Origin: Rachicladosporium sp. CCFEE 5018 | Lineage: Eukaryota > Ascomycota > Dothideomycetes > Cladosporiales > Cladosporiaceae | Length of the DNA stretch: 64,000 nucleotides | NCBI GenBank assembly: GCA_002077045.2 | Contig: KZ111169.1 | Location: forward strand, 124,001-188,000 | Reading direction: 5' to 3' | Shown here: positions 54,996 to 64,000 of the stretch, piece by piece | Numbering within the stretch: position 1 is the first letter of the stretch | Layout: every line of letters begins with the position of its first letter | Notes under the pieces: generated by a model | Database searches by the model: none | Seen by the model: the letters and a program-made list of their open reading frames with translations, nothing else | What the model was told of the DNA's origin: nothing | Program-made: the position numbers and the translations under genes

Positions 54996-55810
54996 CGACT
55001 TTGCATAAGATTACTTCACGACATCGCATCGCAATTGCAGCTTTGAGTATAGCGTCGGCGTTCACGGGACAGCTTGGAGTAGATGACCACCGGGCGGGCC
55101 TCATGAAAAGAAGAGGCATGTATGACACTGCGTGGTCCAGAGAGAGTGATATATACCTTACATCATTAGATGATCTGTACATATTGTGTTCCGCACTGAA
55201 TGTTCGCTCTTTATACTGCGATGTGATGATTAGTGTGGGCGGCCGGCTTTACCTGTGCACGGATCGGGAGACGTCTAGTACGATACGAGGTATTCTGTTC
55301 GAGGTGCAGAAGCTGGAAGTGGTAGTGGTATATCGAAGCTATGCAAGTAAGCGGACTGGGACCGCCGCCATAGATCGTAGCGGATACCATCCATCAGATG
55401 CTCATTACCATTACGCCATAGCGCCAGCCCTCCCAAGTCTCCATTGCCACTCCTCGCCATGGTTACGACGCCTGGAGCTCTCGCGCCGCAGTGCTCTGTC
55501 AGCGATTTACGGCAATCCCATCTCATGGATCCGGCAATCTCACCAGGTGACCATGGTGATGCGGTCTTCGCCTTGCTCCACGTGTGATGGTGAGCTTGTG
55601 CAATGACCTCGGCCAGCTGACGATTGACTCGGCCTCTGGAGCCATCGGAGCCCAGCCCAGTAAGCACGATGCCGTCCGCAGTCGGTCAATAGGGGAGTTC
55701 TCAATGTCTTTCACGAAGATCTCCCCAGCGTAGCCGAGCTTTGAGTCTCAGCGATTGCGGAGCCGGGTTGTCACGCATGCAGCCCTTCCCATCTTCGCTA
55801 GTCATCCCGT
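54996..55810. other. Convergent intergenic PPT1 / proline-rich gene
   Basis: This 815-bp stretch has overlapping frames on both strands, none with a recognisable motif. It presumably holds two 3' UTRs. Confidence 0.4.
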
Positions 55811-57401
55811 TCACGAATGAAAAAAATCCCAAGCCCTCTCACAAAGTCTCAAAAACTCCTCCCTCTTGCCCTCCCCCTCCCCCAGCCCGCGTCTCCAATC
55901 CCCCTCCTCCCGTCCACTCCTCTCGTATCTCTCCTCCTCGCCCCTTACTGCAAACGCAGTCCTCTTGACCCCGCCGAACCCGCCACCGCCGCTGCCACCG
56001 AGTGGCGGACTACTGCCCTGGTCTCGCTCGTACTCCTCCCGCCCTCGTCGCCGACCATTCATGGAGGCTGTTCGGTCGAGGATATCAGGGCGAGCCATAG
56101 GCGCTGAGGGGGGAGGGGGAGGGTGGTCGTAGCCGTTTGCCATGGCGCCGGGACCGGCGTGAGGAGCTGGGCGGTTGTGCATGGCTGAGTTCGGCATGGG
56201 CGATGGAGGTGTAGGGGGCTGCACGCCGCGGTAGTGGACTACCTTCGGCATTAGCTCGTCTCTGCCGCCGCTTAGGGAGTGGACTGCTTCGTCTGCCGAG
56301 CGAAACTCGCGGCTTCGGCTGCTTAGGGGCGCGGGAGCGCTGGGATGGTGGGATGATGATGGAGGAAAGCCGGGCGACGGCACCGGAGGGCGGACGTCTG
56401 AGTGTGAAGAGGGTGAGTTGCCGGCGTATTGGCGTGGGGCGTCTAGACGGTCGTTGGCGAATACGTCAGCGATCGGGGGGAGGCGATTGTTTGTTTGCGT
56501 TGCAGGGACGTGGTGGATGTGTGATGTCTGGCCGAGTGCAGAGGGGCCGAGCTGCGAGTGCCGGGTGTAAGGGTGATCGCCTGGACGAAGGCCGGTGAAG
56601 GTTTGATGCAAGGGAGCGGACTGGATCACGCGGTCGTTTGCGAACTGGTGTGCTGAAGGTGCGTTGATCGACAGCCCCGGCGGTGGGCCCTTCCTTCGCG
56701 AAGTCTGAGGTGTGCGAGTCTGCACGCCAAAGAGGGTTGTATCTTGCGGGCCTGTCCTTGCGCTTCCTTCACCGTTGTCATTTGCACTAACTGGCTTCCC
56801 GCCCTTCTGTCTCGCTTCGATGATTTGGCGCTGTTGGTCGCGGACATCGAGGCTGCGTTGTAGTTGTTCTCGCAATTGTGGATCGTGCGTCTGGAAGCCA
56901 GGTGATAGACAAGCGAGACCGACATCCTGTATGCCCAGTCCCGCGCTGTCCCGTGAGGTGAGAGGTGCAGACGGACGCGCCGTTTGTGGGCCTCGCGCAG
57001 TCGTGCTCGACGACAAGTCAAGTCTCTTCGGTCGTGGACGGGCCGAAGCCATAGGCGGTGATCCTCCTGGCTCTTTCTTCACCTTGATCATAGGTGGTGC
57101 GCCTGTTCGCAGTCTACATCCAAACGTCAGTACATCTGCAACCCGACACTTCACTCGCAAGCCAGACTCACGTGCTAGGCGACACCTTCGCGCCTCCCGT
57201 CACGCGCTCCTCCGACCTTCTCTGCTCCCCCGAAGACGCACTCCCATTACTCCTCGCTCTCGACCTCACAGCAGGCGGCGCAGCAACAATCGCAGGCGGC
57301 GCGGATGTCGTTGAAGGCAGAAGTGTTGCGAAGCGCCGTGGTGAGATGTTGCGTTCGAGCGCGCCTGTCGTAGCCGGTGGTGCAGCTACAGCTGTTGACA
57401 T
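55811..57401 (-). CDS. Proline-rich protein of unknown family
   Basis: Exon 1 (57172-57401) and exon 2 (55811-57113) join to 510 aa through a GTGAGT/GGATGTAG intron in phase 2. The N-terminus reads MSTAVAAPPATTGALERNIS and contains R-F-A-T-L-L-P-S. A short conserved-looking helix follows in the middle (L-S-P-G-F-Q-T-H-D-P-Q-L-R-E-Q-L-Q-R-S and R-D-Q-Q-R-Q-I-I-E-A-R). The rest is Pro/Ser-rich and disordered, ending F-L-R-L-C-E-R-A-W-D-F-F-H-S. This mix of disordered sequence and a short C-terminal helix is typical of fungal regulatory proteins, but I could not name the family. An in-frame ATG at 57611 would extend the N-terminus. Confidence 0.65.
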
Positions 57402-58936
57402 TGTCGTAGTTTGTAGGGGTATGGACGTATCTCGGTGACAGCACGGCGGGCCTTTGTGATGGGAAAGCTGGATGCTGGCTGCTGGGCTCTCTCCACTCTT
57501 TTCGCGTGCTGTGCAGATCGGGCTTCCGATTAGGGCGGCGCTACTGTACCTCGACCCTTCACGGCGGGTATCTTCAATGCTGTCCTCTGAATTCGATGTG
57601 CTGAACTTCACTGCCAGTATCGTCGTTCACGGTCACAACAACACAACACTGACGAGACGGCGAGAGTATATCAGACGGTAAGTGTATCAAAAGTGCAAGG
57701 GAGTGCGAGGGGCAGGGTGCGGCATGAAACGTGGTCGGCTCGCTAGCTGAAGCCCATCTTGATGGGCCATGTTTCGCAATCCGGGGGTGTGGACGAGAAT
57801 TCGTCAAAGGCCAGCTCCTGCGACACCCGCCAAGCAGCGCCTGTCCAACCAACCTGCTGCGAATGCTTGCACTCGAATATGCATGTGAAAGGCGTCAGCT
57901 TGGTGATGCATCGATGGCTACCTGCACACTTTGAGAGCTATCGCCGACGTAGAATCGCGTTCGATGAATGATGAGTATGCACAACATACGCGAATCCCCA
58001 GACCGATCATCCCCGCCTGTCACTGCTTTCCGACCTAGAGAATCCATCCTTCGTCATGTCGCGTACCAACACCTCCGACACTCCAACCCGCTCATCCAAT
58101 ATCCATACCGCGCCCCTCACTCCTTCCAATACACACCTCTTGCCCCATACTCCTTCTCCGTGCGAAAATCCTCAACCTCCTTCTCCATCCGACACAAGAT
58201 ATTCACTCGTGTCGCCTGCACTGGCCAATTAGAGAACAGCATGCTGTTGCTGAAACATGCGGGAACTATCGAATGCCTGGCGGCATCCAGAACAGGGGCT
58301 TGCTGCAGATCATTGGTGAGGGGACCGGGGCCGGGGGTTTGGGAAGCGAGGCAGGATTTGGGTTTTTTTGTTTGACAGTTCGTGAGATGCTCTGAGAGTT
58401 TGTTTGACATGTCGATGTCGGCATTCGGTCTACTGTGGCAGAAGACGTATACTCTGCAGTAGTATTGCAACCTCTCGCGTCGACAGGAATGCTGCAGCGA
58501 TACGATTCATCATTGATATCAGTATCGTTACTCTGCCACAAGGCACAATCCAAGAATAGTCCACCCCATGTATGCATGCGGTGCGTGTTCCCAATGCGAC
58601 GGTCAGGACATTGTACCTCCGTACCACCCATGCCAATAGAACTTGTACGACCCTCGCCAATACCACATGCGATAGGGAACGACCTCACAAGCCTTCCATA
58701 TCGAGCCGGCATCATGACAATGCCGATCGAAAGCAACAGAACCCTACGCGCCTAAGTACACACCACCAACAAGTGCTTGACGCTTGACGCGCATGAGCGC
58801 TTGCCCTCCACGTGGTATTCGTTCGTCACAGTGACCATGGAAGCGCTAAAAGACATGCAAGTCTGACTGCCGAGCGCTTCTACGGTAGGCATCCATAGTC
58901 TGATCATACACGCTAAATAAGTATGCTACAGTAGGT
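57402..58936. other. Intergenic 1.5 kb
   Basis: No supported gene. Frames at 57968-58375 (+) and 58266-58736 (-) overlap each other and have no motif. The region holds the promoter of the proline-rich gene and the 3' end of COG1. Confidence 0.4.
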
Positions 58937-61231
58937 CTACTGCTCCCGCGTGGCGAGTAGCCCGAACAGCAGGTAAGTGCGTTTCCAGTACTCCTTCGCG
59001 CTCTTCTGTAGGCGCTGCTGTGCCGCTTCGTCGAGGTGAGCGCGGGACTGTAAGGTTGCGCGAGCTTTGCTGAAGAGGTCGGGGGAGTCTGATGGGCGTG
59101 TGAGAGGGTGCTGGAGATAGATGATGTCGAAGAGTCGCTGCGTCGCTGCATGGGCAGCTTGCGACTTGGACTCTTGCTCGGCCGTCTCATCCTTCTCCGT
59201 TTCGGTGGCTGCGGCCTCAGACCCCGGCGCATCGTTCTTGTCACGCGCCACGTCCTCGTCGGCTTCTTTGACCTCCCCGTCAAACCCCCCTGCCAGCGCT
59301 GCACCGACATCTCTCCGCACGGCGTGGACAGCATCGCGACTCCACAAGTCTTCGCCCATACTTGCCATACTCCTCTGCAGCGCTGTCAAGAACTTGAAAG
59401 TCGCGGGTGAAGGCTGTATGGGCAAAGGCGGCGTGCCGTCCCAGAGTATGCTGACGACTTGCGTCGGCTTCTCCAGCGCTGCTCGATAGTCGATCAGAGG
59501 ATGCTTGCACGCCTGCTTCGCAATGGCTTCGTGCAAGGAGGCGTGCAATGAGGCGTCCAGAGATGGGCTGTCCTTGACTCGAGATCCCAGCGCTCTGGTC
59601 CGCACCTCTAGCTCACGCAGCACGCGGAGATGATACGCTGCGTTGTCTCCGGTCTTCGCAGCATTCGCAATCTGCTTGAATACCGCGCCCAACGCCTCAC
59701 TTGTATCCAAGCGTAGCGTCTCCTCAGCGGACCGCGGATCGTCCTTGTTCAGCATTGTGCGTAAGTCAAATTCACCTTCGTAGCCCACATCGTCAAGGTC
59801 GAAATCCAGATCATCTGTCTCCCATTTTGAAGTCCGCATCGTGGCGATGACGGACCAGTGCTCGTCAATTCGAGCGGACCACGAAACGAGGGAACTGTAA
59901 ATCCCTTGTATATGCTCATCGCGGCCATGTCTATGGTCAATGACAGCTTTGCGGAGCCCTGCTGCGCCATCCGTGGAATCTAGAGACTTTGCTGCCAGCG
60001 TCCAGACGGATGGCTGATGGGTGTCTGCAGCAGATGTCTCGAGTCTAGAGAGATCTAGCTGTAAGTCTATAATGTTGGCGAGCAGTTCATACAGTCGCAT
60101 CGAGATTGCCGCCCGCAGCTTATCAAACATTGGAGACGGATCTTCATTCCGTGTCTGGACGCTGACGACGAAGAACTTCATCAGTACTGCGTGTCTGAAG
60201 TCTAGCACAGCCTTGATGTCAGTCTGCGCCGCTAAGCTGGCCGTGACACTTTGCAAGATGAGCTTCTGCACTTCGCTAGACCAGGCTTCAAGACCCTTGT
60301 CGACGTCGCTATTCGCAAGCGCGGTACTGTATGTGGAGTACGTGAAGGTTCGGATGTTCTCTGGGATCCAGCGACCGTGTACATCAAGACTGAGCTCTGG
60401 CAGCCAGGAGACTTGGGGGTCTTCAAGGAGAGGAGCCTTCGAGAGCTGCGTAAGTCCTTCGGCGAGACGACGGGTGAACGCATCACGAGCCTCGAGTATC
60501 GTATTGCCGTACAGCTCCAGCATCTCCAGGACGGCAGCTTGGGTAGAGTCTTGTGACTTGATCTCCAGAGTCTCAAGTCTAAGCTCCAGAAAGTGTTGCA
60601 AAACGTCCCTCTGGCTGGAGCTTGTAATCATGCCGTGTGCGCATAGCGCCTTCACCAGCTCTCGACGCTCAGTACCAGGCTTGATCAGAACGGCGTCGAT
60701 GTGCCGTAGTAGCTTGCCCTTCAGTGCTGTGACCCTCCTGCCCAGCTCCCTCACCAAGAGGCCCTGATCCTCGGCGCCGTCAAGACTCTTAAGGAGCAGT
60801 CTCACTATCCCGAGCACTTTTGCAGCAACCAATGAATCTCCACCTCTTCTCACGATCCTCCCCACAGCCTCGATCCCTCCCTTCGCAACTTTGACCCTCG
60901 CAATATTCTCCAGTCGACCCCGCTCTTTCTCTTCTCTCCCACCCCATCCCTCCCCTCCACTCCTCCCACTCACAAGCCTCGAATCACAGCCCGTCCCTAT
61001 CCTCCCCAGATTGCCCTCCACGACTCGGATCTGGGTCTCCATCTCAATGATCTTCTCAGCCGTAGACAGCAGATCGCGGTATGACGAACCGACTAACGAG
61101 CGGAGTTTCTCGCGGTTCGAGGAGATCTGGGATGTGAGCTGGGTGTGTAGGGAACGGACTACGGGGAGAGGGTGGGCAAAGGCTGCTTCCCAGGAGGGCA
61201 GGGTGGAGGGGTCGGGTGGTGGAGGAGCCAT
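58937..61231 (-). CDS. COG1: Conserved oligomeric Golgi complex subunit 1
   Basis: COG1 is a lobe-A subunit of the COG tethering complex, which directs retrograde vesicles within the Golgi. Single exon, 764 aa from ATG 61231; further upstream in-frame sequence has no ATG. The N-terminal motif of the Vps51/COG1 family is visible at about residues 12-75: W-E-A-A-F-A-H-P-L-P-V-V-R, then N-R-E-K-L-R-S-L-V-G-S-S-Y-R-D-L-L-S-T-A-E-K-I-I-E-M. The remainder is helical. An acidic, Glu/Ala-rich insert lies near residues 655-700. The length and the N-terminal motif match fungal COG1. It faces SNRNP27 across about 206 bp. Confidence 0.88.
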   Translation of the reverse strand: MAPPPPDPSTLPSWEAAFAHPLPVVRSLHTQLTSQISSNREKLRSLVGSSYRDLLSTAEKIIEMETQIRVVEGNLGRIGTGCDSRLVSGRSGGEGWGGREEKERGRLENIARVKVAKGGIEAVGRIVRRGGDSLVAAKVLGIVRLLLKSLDGAEDQGLLVRELGRRVTALKGKLLRHIDAVLIKPGTERRELVKALCAHGMITSSSQRDVLQHFLELRLETLEIKSQDSTQAAVLEMLELYGNTILEARDAFTRRLAEGLTQLSKAPLLEDPQVSWLPELSLDVHGRWIPENIRTFTYSTYSTALANSDVDKGLEAWSSEVQKLILQSVTASLAAQTDIKAVLDFRHAVLMKFFVVSVQTRNEDPSPMFDKLRAAISMRLYELLANIIDLQLDLSRLETSAADTHQPSVWTLAAKSLDSTDGAAGLRKAVIDHRHGRDEHIQGIYSSLVSWSARIDEHWSVIATMRTSKWETDDLDFDLDDVGYEGEFDLRTMLNKDDPRSAEETLRLDTSEALGAVFKQIANAAKTGDNAAYHLRVLRELEVRTRALGSRVKDSPSLDASLHASLHEAIAKQACKHPLIDYRAALEKPTQVVSILWDGTPPLPIQPSPATFKFLTALQRSMASMGEDLWSRDAVHAVRRDVGAALAGGFDGEVKEADEDVARDKNDAPGSEAAATETEKDETAEQESKSQAAHAATQRLFDIIYLQHPLTRPSDSPDLFSKARATLQSRAHLDEAAQQRLQKSAKEYWKRTYLLFGLLATREQ

Positions 61232-61437
61232 GGCTGGTGGGTGTAGGGTATAAGGCGGCCGCACGCGGCGATCAGAGTACTGATCAGCTCATCGCTGCTT
61301 ACTTGGAAAGTCTGTAGTATAGAGCAACAGACCATGTGATGCCAAGATCTCGAACGCTGACTAACATTGTTGGATGTGAACTTCATCTACAACTTCACCT
61401 ACTCTTGCTGCACGTTACCTTGCACATCTTTTTCACT
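61232..61437. promoter_or_regulatory. Bidirectional COG1/SNRNP27 promoter region
   Basis: These two head-to-head genes share only 206 bp between start codons, so their promoters must overlap. No specific element was identified. Confidence 0.5.
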
Positions 61438-62076
61438 ATGGATCGCAACGGCGCGCGAAACGATCGAGGCGGTCGCCGCGATGATCAGCGCACACATAAG
61501 CCCAGATATGGTAAGATTGCACTCTTGCACGCCAATGGATTCCAAACTAATGATTTCATAGAACGAGACCGCTCACGCTCCCCACGTAAAGAGCGTCCCG
61601 ACGAACGCAGGCGCGACCGATCACCGATAGCGAACAGTCGCGGGCAGAACAGCCGAGGTGGCCGCGGCGGCTACACAGGAGGACGAGGCGGCCCCAGAGG
61701 CGGCGCAAACCACATCAACGACCGCGAAGGCAACAACACCCGACCACCCCACAACCGCCAACCAGAACCCCCTCGTCCCAACTCCCGCCAAGTTCCACCG
61801 CAGCCTCGACAGAACGGCAACGCCCCAAAACCACCAAGTGGAAAGGAAGTCAAGCCCACACCCGACCTAGTCATGGACGACCCACCTTCGGACGAGGATG
61901 AGGAGGCCGCTATGCAGCGGCTGATGGGGTTTCAGGGCTTCAAAAGCACGAAGAACACGAAAGTCCCGGGGAATGATCGGAATTATGATGTGAGTAAGGT
62001 CAAGAAGGCGGAGTATAGGCAGTATATGAATCGTGTGGGAGGGTTTAATCGGCCCTTGAGTCCGGGGAAGGGGTGA
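61438..62076 (+). CDS. SNRNP27: U4/U6.U5 tri-snRNP 27 kDa protein
   Basis: Homologue of the spliceosomal tri-snRNP 27K protein. Exon 1 (61438-61510) and exon 2 (61562-62076) join to 195 aa at P-R-Y/E-R-D-R-S-R-S-P. The N-terminal two thirds is Arg/Ser/Gly-rich low complexity with RS and RGG motifs, typical of splicing factors. The C-terminal conserved domain is clear: M-Q-R-L-M-G-F-Q-G-F, T-K-V-P-G-N-D and K-A-E-Y-R-Q-Y-M-N-R-V-G-G-F-N-R-P-L. The last residues are S-P-G-K-G. Complete and intact. Confidence 0.88.
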   Translation: MDRNGARNDRGGRRDDQRTHKPRYGKIALLHANGFQTNDFIERDRSRSPRKERPDERRRDRSPIANSRGQNSRGGRGGYTGGRGGPRGGANHINDREGNNTRPPHNRQPEPPRPNSRQVPPQPRQNGNAPKPPSGKEVKPTPDLVMDDPPSDEDEEAAMQRLMGFQGFKSTKNTKVPGNDRNYDVSKVKKAEYRQYMNRVGGFNRPLSPGKG

Positions 62077-62408
62077 TGTGGCAAGCAGGGTGAGTGACAA
62101 GAATTTTTGAGAGCATGAGGCATGGGGAGGCGACACAGGAGCGGGATGGGATCGCGTGGTAGGGATTAGCGAGGCGTTCGGGGAGGGATTATTCTGAGTA
62201 TGTGCATCCTTTCTTCACCATTGCGGAGCGCTCCAGCAGCCTCTTTCTTTGCACTTCGTGTGTACTTCTCACTCGTCGAGCAGCTGCGCGATGCACAGCT
62301 GCTGGAGAGTTCTTCACACTAGAGGCTCTTTGTTGTTGTATCTGCGGTCTTAGCTAGCACATAAGACTGACCTCGCTCGAGTCAGTGTCATTAAGCGAGA
62401 CAATTGGC
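62077..62408. other. Convergent intergenic SNRNP27 / unknown pair
   Basis: This 332-bp stretch lies between convergent gene ends. Nothing recognised. Confidence 0.4.
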
Positions 62409-63023
62409 TCAAAGCTCTTGCTCCTTGACCATTTCCTTCAGCACCCAGTTCAAAGACTGCAGACCCGCGAGGTCCAGACCGATAGCGAGCGTCTGCGCAT
62501 TGGCTGGTTCGACAGTCAGCATTCACTTCCGCAGGTCTCGCAGCCCAGAAGAGCACTTACCCAGGATCTGCTCCCTCAACACCACCGGGTTCTTGACCTT
62601 CGACTTCTTCCCCGCCGGCGCCCCCTCCTTCACCACATCCGCAATCGCCTTCTCCGCATGCTTGGCCTTCACATACTCGCCCCAGGCCTCCAAACGCTCA
62701 ATACGGCACTTCTCCATCACAAGCGCCACATGCGCGCCGATGAGTGTCGTTGCCTCTGTAGTGAAGCATGGCTCCTCGCGTGGTGGGTCTTTCTCGTAAG
62801 CGTCGTCAAGGTCTCGTTCATCTTCTGAGTCGTAGAAGCCTGGACCCGCGAGGGATTGGGCTTCGGCGGCCTTTTGGAGGGTTTCGTGGACTGCTGCTTT
62901 GACTGAGTGGCCGAATGCTGTGAGGGAGAGGTCGGGATTGGCGGGGGACATGGGGTTTACCTGGGGAAGAATCATTGTGAGGAATATGACACTGTGGTGG
63001 AGATATCCGATGCGACTTACCAT
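62409..63023 (-). CDS. Unknown paired gene, member 4
   Basis: Three exons (63021-63023, 62561-62960, 62409-62503) join to 165 aa; the first exon is just the ATG. The protein begins M-V-N-P-M-S-P-A-N-P-D-L and has a helical region L-I-G-A-H-V-A-L-V-M-E and E-W-G-E-Y-V-K-type sequence, then V-V-L-R-E-Q-I-L/A-N-A-Q at the second intron, and a short helix L-A-G-L-Q-S-L-N-W. Both introns are at the same places as in member 5. An alternative start is the ATG at 62951 (MSPANP). The family was not recognised; the R-E-Q-x-x/A-N-A motif resembles the junction in members 1-3. Function unknown. Confidence 0.6.
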
Positions 63024-63284
63024 GTTTGCGGTACTGGAGGATGAAGTGGAGTGTTGGTGGTGTGAAAGTTTTGGTAGTATGAAAGTGTTGGTGGTCAAGA
63101 GCAAAGTGAGCGGAGGTTGAAGTACGAGTGACGGGAAGAATTGGCATGTGATCGACCAATCGACATTGACACATGCTACTGTACTGCTTACGGACGTCTC
63201 CGCTCCCTCAATGAGAGCGCATGGATCGCCCGTCGATCGCATGCTCCGGAGCAGCCCTTCACGTTCTTCTAGACCTGACGACTC

Positions 63285-63916
63285 CTACTGCCACTGTGAG
63301 GCGACCCTAGCTTTCAGCTTACGGTCCAGCGACTGCAGCGCGGCCAAATCCGAAACGCACGCATCACCTTGTAGGAGGCGACCAGCGTACGCACCCAATG
63401 AGAGCACTTCCAAGAAGGCGCGCGCGTTGGCTATAGTCAGCGTCAGAAGTCAGTCGTCAATCTTCAACACTTCTACTCAAGCTCACCGAGGATTTGCTCG
63501 CGAAGCATAACGCCGTCTGTGGTCTGCCTCCCTTCATTCGTGGCTTTGGCGACCTTCGCCGGATTCGTTGCTTGTGCTGCGCGTGTCATTGGTCCATATG
63601 CTTCGCCTGCCACTTTCTTGATCGCATCGACCATCTCAGTGTGATTCAAATCGCCTAGGTAGGTCGTCTGCAGCCAGCGGTCGTGCGCTGCCTCCATCAC
63701 GAGCGCAAGATGCGATGCAAGAACCCGGATCGAGGTATCGCCGAAGCCTCCATTTGCTCCGGGATTCAAGTCGGTTGAGGCGGCCTTCAGAGCTTCCTGG
63801 ATGAGGTTTCTGATAGTACGGCCATACTCCGTGAGCTTGGGGTCGAGGCTGGGGTCCGCCTGTGGTGCATGTCAGCTGATCGTATCTACTAGAGCAGGAT
63901 GACGAGAACTTGCCAT
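63285..63916 (-). CDS. Unknown paired gene, member 5
   Basis: Three exons (63914-63916, 63487-63859, 63285-63430) join to 173 aa. Exon 1 is the ATG alone and its intron uses a GC donor (GCAAGT) with a CCACAG acceptor. The protein starts M-A-D-P-S-L-D-P-K-L and shares with member 4 the segments H-L-A-L-V-M-E, V-M-L-R-E-Q-I-L/A-N-A-R and L-A-A-L-Q-S-L-D. The second intron (GTGAGC, ACTATAG) is at the homologous phase-1 position. Adjacent tandem copies with the same intron pattern imply local duplication, but the protein sequences have diverged strongly. Only about 85 bases remain to the window end. Function unknown. Confidence 0.6.
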
Positions 63917-64000
63917 GATTGCGGGAGTGAAAGATGATGTGAAGTGATATCGATCAACAGTGAAGTAGGATGAACGTGGAACAAGATTCAAGCGTGGGCG

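Noticed and set aside
55001..55667. Overlapping frames on both strands between PPT1 and the proline-rich gene
   Set aside because: No domain, no codon evidence, overlapping each other; left as intergenic.
58266..58755. Two overlapping frames of 106 and 156 codons on opposite strands
   Set aside because: No recognisable motif and no splice-site support; only one could be real and nothing favours either.
60021..60767. 248-codon plus-strand frame opposite COG1
   Set aside because: Antisense of a well-supported single-exon gene, Ser-rich composition, no motif.
1..64000. CRISPR array, bacterial operon or phage content
   Set aside because: Spliceosomal introns throughout and eukaryotic nuclear genes; no regularly spaced repeats were found.

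Overview
The window looks like nuclear DNA of a filamentous ascomycete, probably a dothideomycete black-yeast type fungus. Genes are compact, most introns are about 50-60 bp with GT/AG ends and CTAAC/CTGAC-like branch sites, and the housekeeping proteins are ascomycete-like (QCR2, RPC82, SET2, SPT4, PPT1, COG1, POP8, NAA35). Genus assignment is inference. A diploid or hybrid genome with two diverged subgenomes (as described for Hortaea werneckii) would explain the main feature.

That feature is a segment present twice in the same orientation: 1-16814 (copy A) and about 30095-47009 (copy B). Both carry, in the same order, ATP15 (-), QCR2 (-), RPC82 (+), a coiled-coil gene (+), a small unknown gene (+), an AT-hook gene (-), a GH39 glycosidase (-) and SET2 (+). 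Copy A stops inside SET2 at a run of exactly 100 N (16815-16914), and the sequence after the gap resumes inside another gene, apparently MED12. Position 1 also lies inside an ATP15 intron. Copy A is therefore most simply a separate contig (homeolog, haplotig or second locus) joined by scaffolding, not a proven tandem duplication. The copies differ unevenly and carry different lesions. The coiled-coil gene is frameshifted in A, the small gene has a premature stop in B, and GH39 is frameshifted near its C-terminus in both at different bases.

From 16915 to 29891 there is single-copy sequence: the 3' part of MED12, a 3.6-kb gene-poor stretch with a degenerate tRNA-Glu-like sequence, an in-frame fusion of a fungal membrane glycoprotein with an N-terminally truncated APC permease, and NAA35. 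From 47010 to the end come the rest of SET2, POP8, a three-member tandem family of unknown genes (the third broken), SPT4, PPT1, a proline-rich unknown gene, COG1, SNRNP27, and a second tandem pair of unknown genes. The two unknown groups share an R-x-Q-x-hydrophobic/A-N-A-R/Q motif split by a phase-1 intron at the same place, so they may be one dispersed lineage-specific family. These genes, the permease fusion and the duplicated block are the most unusual content.

Most genes are general housekeeping functions (respiratory complex III and ATP synthase, Pol III transcription, H3K36 methylation, elongation, Golgi tethering, N-terminal acetylation, splicing). They do not form a pathway cluster. 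No biosynthetic cluster, transposon or CRISPR array was seen.
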